Shown piece by piece: positions 43,390 through 52,924 of a stretch of 64,000 nt of DNA. The notes below the pieces were generated by a model. It ran no database searches. It saw only the letters and a list, made by a program, of their open reading frames with translations, and had not been told where the DNA came from. The DNA is from Capnocytophaga sp. oral taxon 878 (GTDB lineage: Bacteria > Bacteroidota > Bacteroidia > Flavobacteriales > Flavobacteriaceae), in the NCBI RefSeq assembly GCF_002999135.1, contig NZ_CP027229.1, positions 2,889,501 to 2,953,500 of the forward strand, given 5' to 3'. Position 1 is the stretch's first letter, and each line of letters starts with the position of its first letter. The position numbers were made by a program, and so were the translations under genes.

Positions 43390-46038
43390 ATGAAAGAAAA
43401 CTTACTTTCCGCCATTAAGGCACACGATTTTACCGCCATTCGCAATATTTGCTTTGCGCTTTCAGAGGAAGAAAGACAGGAGCTAAAGAGTTATTTTGCG
43501 CGAAAGAATTTTAACTTTATCTTTCGGGAAGTCCTCGAAAAAGAAAAAAGATACCATTTTTCTAATAAGGAATTAGCCATTATCTCATACACTATTATGT
43601 GTGTGTGCAATACCTTAGAGGAGGTAAGAAAAATAGAACTTTTCCAAAATATAGAACCCTATATAAAGGGGAATTACTACTATTTCCTATCTTCTTTAGA
43701 AGACGAAGTTTTATTAGATTTCGTGCAGTCTCCACAAGGGGCTTATATGATAGAAGGTATCCAGCTGATGTGTAAAGATAATCCTTTGGAGATGTCTTTT
43801 CAAATACTTTGGTCGGTATACAACGCTGGGTATATTCCTCTTAATGAGGGTGTTTTTATACAAAGAATGTATGACATTAATTGGCTTAAAGCAGATGAAC
43901 AGCTTACTGAATACCTACTGAAACACCCTGAGACTGTTGTTCTTTTTCCTTCTGTACCAACGTATATTCAGGATACTATATTTACTACAGAAGAATGGAA
44001 AAAAATATATCATACCCTAAACGAAAAAGCATATTTCACTAATAAAAACGCCATTATTCGTGCTTTTATCGAAGCCCTACTCAACCCTTGGAAGAAGACT
44101 GTGTTGGATATGTATTGCCGTTGGATAGAAACTCTCGACCCCTCCCACCAAGAACTTTTAGCTAACCAACACACTCTTTTTGCCCTGCTCAGTAGCGACA
44201 AGATATCGGTGGTGAACTTTGCTATGAAGCTCATCAAGCAAATAGCTGATGAGAAGAGTTTTGACTTCCAAGCCTTTGCAGACAACTTTGCGCTGTGTTT
44301 TGCCACCCAAAAGATAGCTAAATCACAACTTATAGGTTTGGATATTTTAGAAAAGTACTATAAAAAGCAAGTCCCTACCAATCCCGACTACCGCGAGCAA
44401 TTGGCGGTACTCTTCACTGTGCCTGATGTAAAACTCCAAGAGAAAGTTGCCAGCTTGCTAACTACTTATTTTGGAAGAGAGGGATTGGTAGAGGTAGTAG
44501 TACCCTATCAGGATTACCTAAAAGGGGATGCTCAAAATCTCCTTACAACTCTAAGTCTATCGGAAAATACTGAAAGTTCTGAAAGCTTCCATACCTCTAG
44601 TGTAGATTGTCTCTCTGAAATTCGGGTACTTGAACAGCCCTCCTCTTGGGATGAATTATTGTTTTTGTTAGGTGACTGCCTTCGTGAGCGTACGGCTGCT
44701 ACTATCGACCTTTTCTTTGAGGGAGTGGTACAGCTACAAGACCAATTGCCTGAAAACTTCAAGGAGCAACTCGCCCCTTATATCGCGCAGGTTAATGGGA
44801 TGTATTATTTCAACCTACAGTTGGCTGCCTTACAGCTGCTCCTTGCGGGGTGGGTAGAGGATAGACCTTTGGAGTCTCCTGAGGACTGGAAAAAAATGAA
44901 TACCCAAGTAAGACGCCTCAATACCGAAGAAGAAGAACCTTTAAAACAAGCGTGTGTGCTCCACAACGTTTGGTATTTGCGTGATGAAATTCCTTACCTG
45001 CTCTATAAGGTGACGGCAACCCTTGACAAACTCAAAACAAGTAGCAAACTGCCTTTCCTTTCAACCCCTACGCACGCGCCTTTCTATATTGATGCTGAGA
45101 CCCTTGCCGACCGACTGCTCGCTTACCAAACCGCAGGCAAAGAAGTGGATTTGGACGACTTGGTAGTGGCTTGCAACCGATTGTTATTGAGTACCATTAC
45201 CCCTAAAGCACAGGAGAAAGTACGCACACTCTCAGGACAATATGTGCCTGCTTTGGGCTACCTCTTCGGGCTTTCGGATGTGGTAACCCCTACAGAGGAG
45301 TTTTTGCCATTATGGACGCAAATCACTCGCCTGAAACACCCTAATAAAGTGTTTGCCGAGTTTGAAGCTACCCCTGCCAAAGACTATCTTTCGGCAGTAA
45401 AACCTTTTTTTCTAAGTTACGAAATTGACTCTGAAAACAAATGGTTTTATTTGGAAAAGAAGTATATTAATAGTCCGTATAACGACTATCAGTGTAGGAA
45501 TTTTGAAAAAGAAGAAGATCGTTTACCTTATAACTATTACAACGCTGGGGCTTTTCAGACATTTGATGTAGATACCTTACGTTATGCAATTTCCTTAAAC
45601 CCTCAGTATGTAGATGTACTCTTAGGCAAATACACCCCACCTTGGGTAGGGGTAAGCGATGCAGAAACTTATCGCAACTTGCAGGTGCCTCTCCAACTAC
45701 TCTTGGAATACGACCTGCCTGTGCATCACGGTGGGTGGATTTTTGTAGGAATGGCTTTGCTTCACGACAAAAAGGAAACCCGTGACCTCGGGGCAGAGTA
45801 TATACTCCGCGCCATTAGCCGTGACGAAGACCTCAGTTATTTGCAACACTTTATAGCCGATATCCTCGCCCAAAAACTCACCCCTATCAATCGGTTTGTA
45901 GAGTTTTTGGATATGCCCACCCGTGACCCCAAAATAAAGGCTTTCCAAAAAGGGGTAGTAGAGGAATACTTGCGCTTAGTGGAAAATGTAGAGAAGAAAC
46001 CTACCAATCATAAGAAGTTGGCGGGGTTGGCATTGTAA
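43390..46038 (+). CDS. DUF6493-like helical repeat protein, paralogue 3
   Basis: An 882-residue paralogue. The N-terminus (ENLLSAIKAHDFTAIRNICFALSEEER) resembles paralogue 4. Core from about 234 (PWKKTVLDMYCRWIE, FDFQAFADNFALCF, YREQLAVLFTVPDVKLQEKVASLL). Ser-rich linker at about 388-417. STPTHAPF at about 558. Variable module at about 676-734. The C-terminal part is the most diverged of the five: HHGGWIFVGMALLHDKKETRDLGAEY in place of RHSGWLYIG, ending PTNHKKLAGL. It starts after a terminator, so it begins a new unit. No clear promoter box. Confidence 0.75.
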   Translation: MKENLLSAIKAHDFTAIRNICFALSEEERQELKSYFARKNFNFIFREVLEKEKRYHFSNKELAIISYTIMCVCNTLEEVRKIELFQNIEPYIKGNYYYFLSSLEDEVLLDFVQSPQGAYMIEGIQLMCKDNPLEMSFQILWSVYNAGYIPLNEGVFIQRMYDINWLKADEQLTEYLLKHPETVVLFPSVPTYIQDTIFTTEEWKKIYHTLNEKAYFTNKNAIIRAFIEALLNPWKKTVLDMYCRWIETLDPSHQELLANQHTLFALLSSDKISVVNFAMKLIKQIADEKSFDFQAFADNFALCFATQKIAKSQLIGLDILEKYYKKQVPTNPDYREQLAVLFTVPDVKLQEKVASLLTTYFGREGLVEVVVPYQDYLKGDAQNLLTTLSLSENTESSESFHTSSVDCLSEIRVLEQPSSWDELLFLLGDCLRERTAATIDLFFEGVVQLQDQLPENFKEQLAPYIAQVNGMYYFNLQLAALQLLLAGWVEDRPLESPEDWKKMNTQVRRLNTEEEEPLKQACVLHNVWYLRDEIPYLLYKVTATLDKLKTSSKLPFLSTPTHAPFYIDAETLADRLLAYQTAGKEVDLDDLVVACNRLLLSTITPKAQEKVRTLSGQYVPALGYLFGLSDVVTPTEEFLPLWTQITRLKHPNKVFAEFEATPAKDYLSAVKPFFLSYEIDSENKWFYLEKKYINSPYNDYQCRNFEKEEDRLPYNYYNAGAFQTFDVDTLRYAISLNPQYVDVLLGKYTPPWVGVSDAETYRNLQVPLQLLLEYDLPVHHGGWIFVGMALLHDKKETRDLGAEYILRAISRDEDLSYLQHFIADILAQKLTPINRFVEFLDMPTRDPKIKAFQKGVVEEYLRLVENVEKKPTNHKKLAGLAL

Positions 46039-46416
46039 AGCAAAGAATAGAGAGATGAAGAAAATGTAATATTTTTGGGTTTTTGTTGCGATTTTTTCAA
46101 AAAGAAGGTTTGGAGGTGAAGTGACTGATATTCAGTATGGTGATGTTTGTTTTTTGTTATTAGTTCGTTTATACTTCGTTTATCCTTCGTTATAAGTTCG
46201 TTTATCCTTCGTTATTGCTGTGAGTTTCTTGGGGTAGGCTTGGTAGGTGAAGAGGTTGATTATTAAGGGATTGTAATATTAAGAGGAGGAAGAAGTTGTG
46301 GTTGGTAATTTTTGCAATATTAGCAATAAAAATGAGAAAAGGATGAAGATTTTTTTGTTTTGAGGTAGAAGATAAATAAGGTTAAAATAGAAATAAAAGA
46401 GATAAATAATAAAATT
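46039..46416 (+). other. 378-bp gene-free stretch between paralogues 3 and 4
   Basis: It holds one copy of the 11-bp-period repeat, a moderately G-rich tract and, near 46306, TAATTTTTG, one base longer than the promoter consensus. Nothing else recognised. Confidence 0.55.
46162..46216 (+). repeat. Dispersed 11-bp-period repeat, copy 3
   Basis: Five units at exact 11-nt spacing: AGTTCGTTTAT, ACTTCGTTTAT, CCTTCGTTATA, AGTTCGTTTAT, CCTTCGTTATT. Confidence 0.88.
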
Positions 46417-49077
46417 ATGGTACAAGAGAATTTACTGTTGGCTCTTAAGGCACAGAATTGGGATGAGATACGAAATATATGTTTTTCCTTGTCCGAGCAA
46501 GAAAAGATGCAAATTAAAAAACAGACTGAGCATAAAGATTGGGAAGGACTTTTGGGAAGCAAGCGTCTTAGTTACGAAAATAAGTACCTTATTACTTATC
46601 TGATGATGTGTGTATGCCATAGTGTAGAAGAATTGTTAAGCATAGAGAAGCAGTTGGATTTTACTTCTATAAAGAGTTATCATACGCGTATTAAGTATCC
46701 TCTTTTCTTTTTGAATTCCCAACACTCCCAAGCCTTTATGGATTTTATCCATACTCCCGAAGGAGCGTATATGATAGAGGGAGCCCAACAGGTTTTTGAG
46801 CAGTCCCCGCGTAGTTTTTCTATCGAGATACTCTTAGCGCTCTATACAGAGGGGATTATACCTTTTAATGAGGAGATTTTTGTTAAAAACTTATATGATA
46901 TAGAGTATTACCGTACGCAAGAAGCTGAAGCGGCTGAGGTACTCCTACAATATCCTGAGCTGGCAAGGCGTGTGATTCCTCATACGGCTAAGTATATAGA
47001 TTATGCTATTAGTAGTGGTTTGGAATGGCAAAAAGTATTTGCCTTGCTTTGTAAGAAGAACTATTTTCCTGATAAGAGCTTTGTAAGGAGTTTTATAGAA
47101 GTACTACTCAACCCTTGGAAAAAGAATGTGCTTGATATGTATTGCCGATGGATAGAAGGACTAACACCTACCGAGGAGGAGTTGCTTCCAAGCCAGCATA
47201 CGCTGTTTGCCTTGCTAACCTTAGACAAATCGTCGCTCATTAATTTTGCGATGAAGAGTATAGCCCAAATAAGTATTCATCCTGCATTTGACTTCCAAGC
47301 CTTTGCCGATAATTTTGCGTTGTGCTTTACTGTACCTAAGATTGCTAAATCACAACTCATAGGGGTAGAAATATTGGAAAAATACTACAAAAAGCAAGCT
47401 CTTAAGAATATAGAATACTGCGAGCAATTGGCGGTACTCTTTACTGTACCCGATGCCAAGCTACAAGAGAAAGTAGCCAGCCTACTTATAACATATTTTA
47501 AAGGAGAAAATTTGGCAGAAATAGTAGTGCCATACAAAGCATATTTGAAAGAAGAGGCTAAAAACAAATTGGAGAACGTAATAAGTAAGATGCAAGAAGA
47601 GGTTTCTTTGCAAGAGGAAACTCACAATACAGAAACAACTACTATTACTGAGGAATATAATCCCAGCCCCCTATCAGCACCTTCTTCTTGGGATTCGGTT
47701 CTTTTCCTCCTTGGCGACTGCCTTCGTGAGCCTGCTGCTCATACAATAGATGTATTCTTGGAGGGGCTTATCACCTTGCAAGATAACTTCCCTGCCGATT
47801 GGGTAAAGTCTCTTTCGCCTTATATCAAGCAGCTTAGCAAGCGAATAGGCAAGGAAATCCCGACGGATATGATCCTCTTAGGAGTTTTGCGTGCGCTGAT
47901 AGACAAGCGCCCTTTGGCTCTTGACCCTAAATGTAGTTATACATGGGAAGAACTCTGTAAAAAACGTAAAAAGCTTTCCGAAAAAGAATTTGAAGCCTAT
48001 ACGCAGGATTATTACTTAGGCAATGCCCGCCAAGTCCTGCCATATCTTTTCCGTAAAGGGCAAATGGTTATTGACTTCATTCTCCAACACTGCCAGCTGC
48101 CATTGCTCTCGACCCCTACGCATCTGCCTTTCTATATAGAAGCAGAGGTATTTGTTGATAAGCTCTTGCAGTACGAAAAGCAGGGCGTAGAACCTGATAT
48201 TGACGACCTAATTGTAGCTTGTAACCGATTGCTTTTTAGAGAAGTTTCGGTAACAGCCAAAGAAAAATCCAAACAACTCAAGGGTAACTATGCGCTTGCT
48301 ATCCAATATTACTTGGGTTTAACTGATGAGGTACAACTAACGGAAGACCTCTTGCCTCTTTGGGCGCAAATTACCCGTATTAAGCACCCTGATAGAGAGT
48401 TTGAGGAGTTTGCTAGTACTTCGGCTAAGGACATTTTGGGAGTGGTGAAGCCTTATCTGATTGACTATGGTTGGCAAGAAGATAACGGTCATAAAGAATT
48501 TGCTTTTGGACACCACACCGAGTGGGTAGGGGTAAGTTATACAGACCTAAAGAATGCTTTCCCATATTGGTATTACAATGCCAATGGAGGAAGCTCACCC
48601 ATCAGTACTATTTTTGAATATAAGCTAAGCCTCAATCCTCACTACCCCAATGCGATGCTGTGTGACTATATCAGCACTTGGGTTACAGGTAATGAAGTGC
48701 GCGAAATTCGGAATATGTCGGTACCTTTGGAAGTGCTTTTGCGCTACGATATTAGGGTACGCCATAGTGGTTGGCTCTATATAGGTACGGCTTTGTTATT
48801 TGAGAAACGTCCTTCACGGGATTTGGCGTATGAATATATCTGTCAGGCAATTGCTCGTGGGGAAGACCTTAGTTACCTCAAAACCTATATCGCTCAGGCG
48901 CTCGCTTGGGACTTTTTGCCGATCCCTCGTTTTATAGAGTTTTTAGACCGACCTATTAGTGACCCTAAGGTAAAGGCTTTTCAAAAAGCGGTAGTAGAAG
49001 TCTATTTGGCTTTGGTTGAAAAGCAAGAAAAGAAACCTACCAATCATAAAAAATTAGCCAATTGGCTAATTAGCTAA
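46417..49077 (+). CDS. DUF6493-like helical repeat protein, paralogue 4
   Basis: An 886-residue paralogue with mosaic appearance. N-terminal half close to paralogue 3 (ENLLLALKAQ, IRNICFSLSE, PWKKNVLDMYCRWIE, FDFQAFADNFALCF). The C-terminal section is close to paralogues 1 and 2 (RVRHSGWLYIGTALLFEKRPSRDLAYEYICQAIARGEDL split by one line), yet the last 35 residues return to the paralogue 3/5 type (VKAFQKAVVE, KKPTNHKKLA). Glu/Thr-rich linker at about 385-423, variable module at about 685-733. The last residues NWLIS are encoded by an AT-rich ATTAGC repeat. Confidence 0.75.
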   Translation: MVQENLLLALKAQNWDEIRNICFSLSEQEKMQIKKQTEHKDWEGLLGSKRLSYENKYLITYLMMCVCHSVEELLSIEKQLDFTSIKSYHTRIKYPLFFLNSQHSQAFMDFIHTPEGAYMIEGAQQVFEQSPRSFSIEILLALYTEGIIPFNEEIFVKNLYDIEYYRTQEAEAAEVLLQYPELARRVIPHTAKYIDYAISSGLEWQKVFALLCKKNYFPDKSFVRSFIEVLLNPWKKNVLDMYCRWIEGLTPTEEELLPSQHTLFALLTLDKSSLINFAMKSIAQISIHPAFDFQAFADNFALCFTVPKIAKSQLIGVEILEKYYKKQALKNIEYCEQLAVLFTVPDAKLQEKVASLLITYFKGENLAEIVVPYKAYLKEEAKNKLENVISKMQEEVSLQEETHNTETTTITEEYNPSPLSAPSSWDSVLFLLGDCLREPAAHTIDVFLEGLITLQDNFPADWVKSLSPYIKQLSKRIGKEIPTDMILLGVLRALIDKRPLALDPKCSYTWEELCKKRKKLSEKEFEAYTQDYYLGNARQVLPYLFRKGQMVIDFILQHCQLPLLSTPTHLPFYIEAEVFVDKLLQYEKQGVEPDIDDLIVACNRLLFREVSVTAKEKSKQLKGNYALAIQYYLGLTDEVQLTEDLLPLWAQITRIKHPDREFEEFASTSAKDILGVVKPYLIDYGWQEDNGHKEFAFGHHTEWVGVSYTDLKNAFPYWYYNANGGSSPISTIFEYKLSLNPHYPNAMLCDYISTWVTGNEVREIRNMSVPLEVLLRYDIRVRHSGWLYIGTALLFEKRPSRDLAYEYICQAIARGEDLSYLKTYIAQALAWDFLPIPRFIEFLDRPISDPKVKAFQKAVVEVYLALVEKQEKKPTNHKKLANWLIS

Positions 49078-49101
49078 TTTACTAATAAAAAAAATACCCT
49101 T

Positions 49102-51687
49102 ATGTTTGAATACTTAAAAAAACTGATTACTACTCACGATTTAAGCGCTCTCTTTTCCTTCTGCAGTAACTTAGCAGATAACGAGCGCCTTGCCCTATTA
49201 GAGGAATTCCAACAGACAAAATGGGGACTTAAAGAATCTTTTTGGGATAAAGGTATGTTTGATTTGCAACCGCCTAATAATTCCGATTACGAGTTTATTA
49301 TAGCACTATTCCTCCTTACCCGAAGTGTGGAAGAATACCAAACGCTCAGTATTCACAAAATATGTGGCTATTATCTAACAAGTTCCCGCTTATTTAGTAA
49401 CTCAAAAGCGCTACATATCCTCCCCAAAATCCTTCAAGAGGAAAAGTGTCGCTTTATCTTGGATTTGTACCACTCCGTAAAACCTGAAGACAGAGAGTTT
49501 ATTGCGTTTGAAACCTATTGGGCGCTCTACAAGGCGGGAGAAATTCCGTTTGATGAGGCACTTTTTACTAAAAATATCACGGCAACCTATCTTTATGATG
49601 ATAAAAAAGTCCGTTATACAGATTTAGTGCTACACGATCAAGAGTTCCACGATAAGATATTTAGGCGTTTGCACCTCTATGAAAACCAAATGTTCCACGA
49701 TGCCAAACCGTGGGAGGACTTCTTTGTGCATTTGCAAAGGCAAGGCTATGTGTTCGATAGAAAGTACATTCCTGAACTTTTGGAGAGCCTACTCAACCCT
49801 TGGAAGAAACCTCACCTGAATTGGCATTGCCGTTGGGTTGAGTTCTTAAAACCTACTACCAACGAACTGCTGGCTTGCCAGCAAACTCTTTTTGCCCTAC
49901 TTAGCACAGGCAACACCAACCTCATCAACTTTGCCCTTAAGCATATACAGCAAATTGGTAGTGAAAAAGACTTTGACTTTCAAGCCTTCGCTGATAACTT
50001 TGCGCTTTGCTTTACTACCCAAAAGATAGCTAAATCACAGCTTATAGGTTTACATATTTTAGAAAAATACTTCCAGAAACAAGCCCCTATCAATCTTGAC
50101 TATCGCGAGCAATTAGCGGTACTCTTCACTGTTCCTGATGCTAAACTCCAAGAGAAAGTTGCAAGCTTATTAAAGACTTATTTTGGAGAAGAGGGATTAG
50201 TAGAAGTAGTAGCACCCTATCAGGATTACCTAAAAGGTAAAGCCCTAGAACTTTTTTCAACCCTAAGTCCTGCTCCTATTCAGAACAATAATCTTTCCTC
50301 TCAACTTACCGATTGTTCCCCTTCGGGAAAGTCTGTGAGAGTAGGCTATGTGGCGAAACTTGAAACGCCCACCACTCCCGAAGCCTTATTATTCTTATTG
50401 GGAGATTGCCTCCGCGAGCGTACGCCCCAGACTATTGACCTTTTCTTTGAGGGCTTTAACCAATTGCAAGATGACTTCCCTGCTGACTTCAAGGAGCAGT
50501 TAGCACCCTATCTTAAGCAGTTAGACAGACACTGGAACGGCATAGCCTCGGTACCTATACTGCATTGGTTTTTACTGCGTTGGATAGGTGATAAAAAGAA
50601 ACTAAACAAGGGGGATGAAACATTTTTTCTCACCACATTGCCTTATTTATACCACAAAGCCCAGCATCTGTTGGAGAATCGGAAGAAGGAAAACAAACTT
50701 CCTTTTCTTTCTACCCCTACGCATGCCCCCTTCTATATAGAGGCAGAGGTGCTGATGGACAGGCTACTACAGTACGAGGTACAAGGCGAAACCCCTGACT
50801 TACACGACTTGGTGGTGGCTTGCAACCGATTGCTGTTTAAGGACATTTCGGTAGTAGCTAAAGAAAAAGCCCAACAACTCAAAGGTGCCTACACCCCTGC
50901 TATTCAGTATTATATAGGGCTTACGGATAAGGTAGAGCCTACTGAAGAACTCTTGCCTCTTTGGACGCAAATCACACGTATTAAGCACCCTGATGGTGAG
51001 TTCGTAGAGTTTGCCAATACCTCGGCTAAGGATTTTCCTACTGTGGTAAAGCCTTTTATGATTCATTTCTGGATTAAAACGCGCAAGCAAAGTGATGTTA
51101 CCTTCCATTACCTGAACTTAGAGGACAATTGGAATAACAATTTTGATGCACGTAAGAAACCTACGGAATACCCTGTATTGTATTACAATGCAGGCAACAG
51201 TCGCCGAGGTTGGGGAACAGATATATTGTACCAATGCAGTCTAAACCCACACTATGCTGAGGCGCAAATCCTGCGCTATATAGCCTCTTATGCCAAGGGC
51301 AACGAGTCGTATGATATAGAGCGTATGCAAGTGCCTATGCAAGTGCTGCTTGAGAACCATTTGCCTATCTATCACAGTGGTTGGCTGTTTGTAGCCGCCG
51401 CCTTGCTCTTTGAGAAAAAGCCCACCCGCGATATGGCAGCTGCTTATATCTTAGAATGCTTGGAAAATGGTGCCAATCTCAACCTATTGGCGCAATACAT
51501 TGGTAAGCTATTAGCTGAACAATACGCCCCCATAGCCCGCTTTATGGAGTTTTTGGATCTCCCTACCCGCGACCCCAAAGTAAAGGCTTTCCAAAAAGCA
51601 GTAGTAGAAGCCTATTTGCCTTTGGCTGAAAAATTAGAGAAGAAACCTACCAATCATAAGAAATTAGTCACCTATAATCTTTCATAA
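49102..51687 (+). CDS. DUF6493-like helical repeat protein, paralogue 5
   Basis: An 861-residue paralogue, 25 nt behind paralogue 4. The N-terminus is the most different (EYLKKLITTHDLSALFSFCSNLADNER). The core is close to paralogues 3/4 from about 233 (NPWKKPHLNWHCRW, FDFQAFADNFALCF). Linker at about 388-424 with an Asn/Ser/Pro-rich stretch. The segment between LLFLLGDC and STPTHAPF is shorter by about 25 residues. Variable module at about 656-710. Its C-terminus (YHSGWLFVAAALLFEKKPTRDM) is a third subtype. The next gene begins 3 nt after its stop. Confidence 0.75.
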   Translation: MFEYLKKLITTHDLSALFSFCSNLADNERLALLEEFQQTKWGLKESFWDKGMFDLQPPNNSDYEFIIALFLLTRSVEEYQTLSIHKICGYYLTSSRLFSNSKALHILPKILQEEKCRFILDLYHSVKPEDREFIAFETYWALYKAGEIPFDEALFTKNITATYLYDDKKVRYTDLVLHDQEFHDKIFRRLHLYENQMFHDAKPWEDFFVHLQRQGYVFDRKYIPELLESLLNPWKKPHLNWHCRWVEFLKPTTNELLACQQTLFALLSTGNTNLINFALKHIQQIGSEKDFDFQAFADNFALCFTTQKIAKSQLIGLHILEKYFQKQAPINLDYREQLAVLFTVPDAKLQEKVASLLKTYFGEEGLVEVVAPYQDYLKGKALELFSTLSPAPIQNNNLSSQLTDCSPSGKSVRVGYVAKLETPTTPEALLFLLGDCLRERTPQTIDLFFEGFNQLQDDFPADFKEQLAPYLKQLDRHWNGIASVPILHWFLLRWIGDKKKLNKGDETFFLTTLPYLYHKAQHLLENRKKENKLPFLSTPTHAPFYIEAEVLMDRLLQYEVQGETPDLHDLVVACNRLLFKDISVVAKEKAQQLKGAYTPAIQYYIGLTDKVEPTEELLPLWTQITRIKHPDGEFVEFANTSAKDFPTVVKPFMIHFWIKTRKQSDVTFHYLNLEDNWNNNFDARKKPTEYPVLYYNAGNSRRGWGTDILYQCSLNPHYAEAQILRYIASYAKGNESYDIERMQVPMQVLLENHLPIYHSGWLFVAAALLFEKKPTRDMAAAYILECLENGANLNLLAQYIGKLLAEQYAPIARFMEFLDLPTRDPKVKAFQKAVVEAYLPLAEKLEKKPTNHKKLVTYNLS

Positions 51688-51690
51688 AAA

Positions 51691-52884
51691 ATGAGAATCA
51701 TAATTGTAATTTTTCTGTTAGTATCTGTGCGACTCTGGGGACAGCCTGGGGGAGGAGGCGGATTGCGTGTGCTGAATGTATATGATGAACACAAACGACC
51801 TGTTGATGTTGAACAATTAAAAGTAAAGCTTTTAAAACTGAACAGAGTGGCGAATATCGTTGCTGAGGATGATTTTTATGTAGGAAGAAATGTGGAAAAA
51901 ATGATAGTTATACCTCCTTCCAATCATTTTTCAAATACTCAAGGGCTTGTTATTACCTATAAGAATAAAACTTATCGCATTGATTTTGAAGGTGTTAGAG
52001 GTGCTAATGGCGCTGGCCGTGTAGAAGAAATAGATTCTTTGGTACTGTTCAAACCTTATATACTGAGTAAACGCTCTTATGGCTACCAAAGTCTCGACAT
52101 GGAAGAGTTTAATAAATACTACATATTACGCGAAATAGCTGATAAGTATCTGAGTTGGGGAGTTACACCTGAAACCTATAAACACCTCTCGGTTATTGAC
52201 CTGATGTATGACTCTCCTAAGTATGCTAACAATCGTAAGCCCAAGCCTTGGATGGAGAGTTTCAAGCAACTTTATGCTGATTACCGAAAGAGAAACAAAC
52301 ACAGCAAAGAAGAATACGCTGATTATCTGAAAAGAATAGATGAAATGATATCCAAATATGGGGATTTAGAACCTTTTGCGATACTCAAAATGCGCTTTTT
52401 GTACGAAGGAGCTCATTATAAGGAGTTTATATCCTACTATGAAAAGAAACCTGCTGGATATAGGGATTTTTCTGGAAAAGCTATACAAGCCTATTGCTAC
52501 ATAAAAGAATATGATAAAGCCATTGCTTTGGCTAAAGAGAGGGCGTCAGAGGAAAAAAGAGAATCCGAAGAATATTTCTGGAAGTTTGTCTATATATCGT
52601 ATAATTTTGATTGGCTTTTTATAAAATCATACTATAAAAATGAATCTATAAAAAACGAGTTAGAATCCTTTGTCAGTGGAATTGATTTGGACAAAGATGA
52701 CAGAAACGATTTAACAATTTTGAAAAGATTTGAAGAACTGAAACGCTACGACAGCTATAGAGAAAAGAAAAAACTCACTGACAAAGAGAAAGAACAGAAA
52801 AAATGCATGGAAGCCAATCTGCTGAAGGTATTTAAAGAAGGTTGCATTTTGTGTGATGATTTTGAGGATTGTCTTAAGGATTAA
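51691..52884 (+). CDS. Secreted helical protein coupled to the DUF6493 array
   Basis: A 397-residue protein with a signal peptide (cleavage near WGQ-P) and a Gly-rich segment, a beta-rich N-terminal domain (residues about 25-125, KTYRIDFEGVRGANG) and a long Lys/Glu-rich helical part with TPR-like pairs (KAIQAYCYIKEYDKAIALAKE). The end has Cys residues in CILCDDFEDC. Family unknown. Only 3 nt separate it from paralogue 5, so it is co-expressed with a cytoplasmic-looking protein although it is exported. Confidence 0.65.
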   Translation: MRIIIVIFLLVSVRLWGQPGGGGGLRVLNVYDEHKRPVDVEQLKVKLLKLNRVANIVAEDDFYVGRNVEKMIVIPPSNHFSNTQGLVITYKNKTYRIDFEGVRGANGAGRVEEIDSLVLFKPYILSKRSYGYQSLDMEEFNKYYILREIADKYLSWGVTPETYKHLSVIDLMYDSPKYANNRKPKPWMESFKQLYADYRKRNKHSKEEYADYLKRIDEMISKYGDLEPFAILKMRFLYEGAHYKEFISYYEKKPAGYRDFSGKAIQAYCYIKEYDKAIALAKERASEEKRESEEYFWKFVYISYNFDWLFIKSYYKNESIKNELESFVSGIDLDKDDRNDLTILKRFEELKRYDSYREKKKLTDKEKEQKKCMEANLLKVFKEGCILCDDFEDCLKD

Positions 52885-52895
52885 TATAAATATGG

Positions 52896-52903
52896 TATCT
52901 TTG
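52896..52903 (+). promoter_or_regulatory. -7 box upstream of the SWIM protein gene
   Basis: TATCTTTG matches TAnnTTTG; the -33 element is not clear. It gives the SWIM gene a possible own start, about 15 nt before its ATG. Confidence 0.5.
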
Positions 52904-52924
52904 CCTAATAAATTGATAAATTAA

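Noticed and set aside
35777..51687. Polymorphic toxins or an adhesin cluster
   Set aside because: The five large proteins lack signal peptides, type IX sorting domains, toxin domains and RHS-type repeats; they look cytoplasmic and helical.
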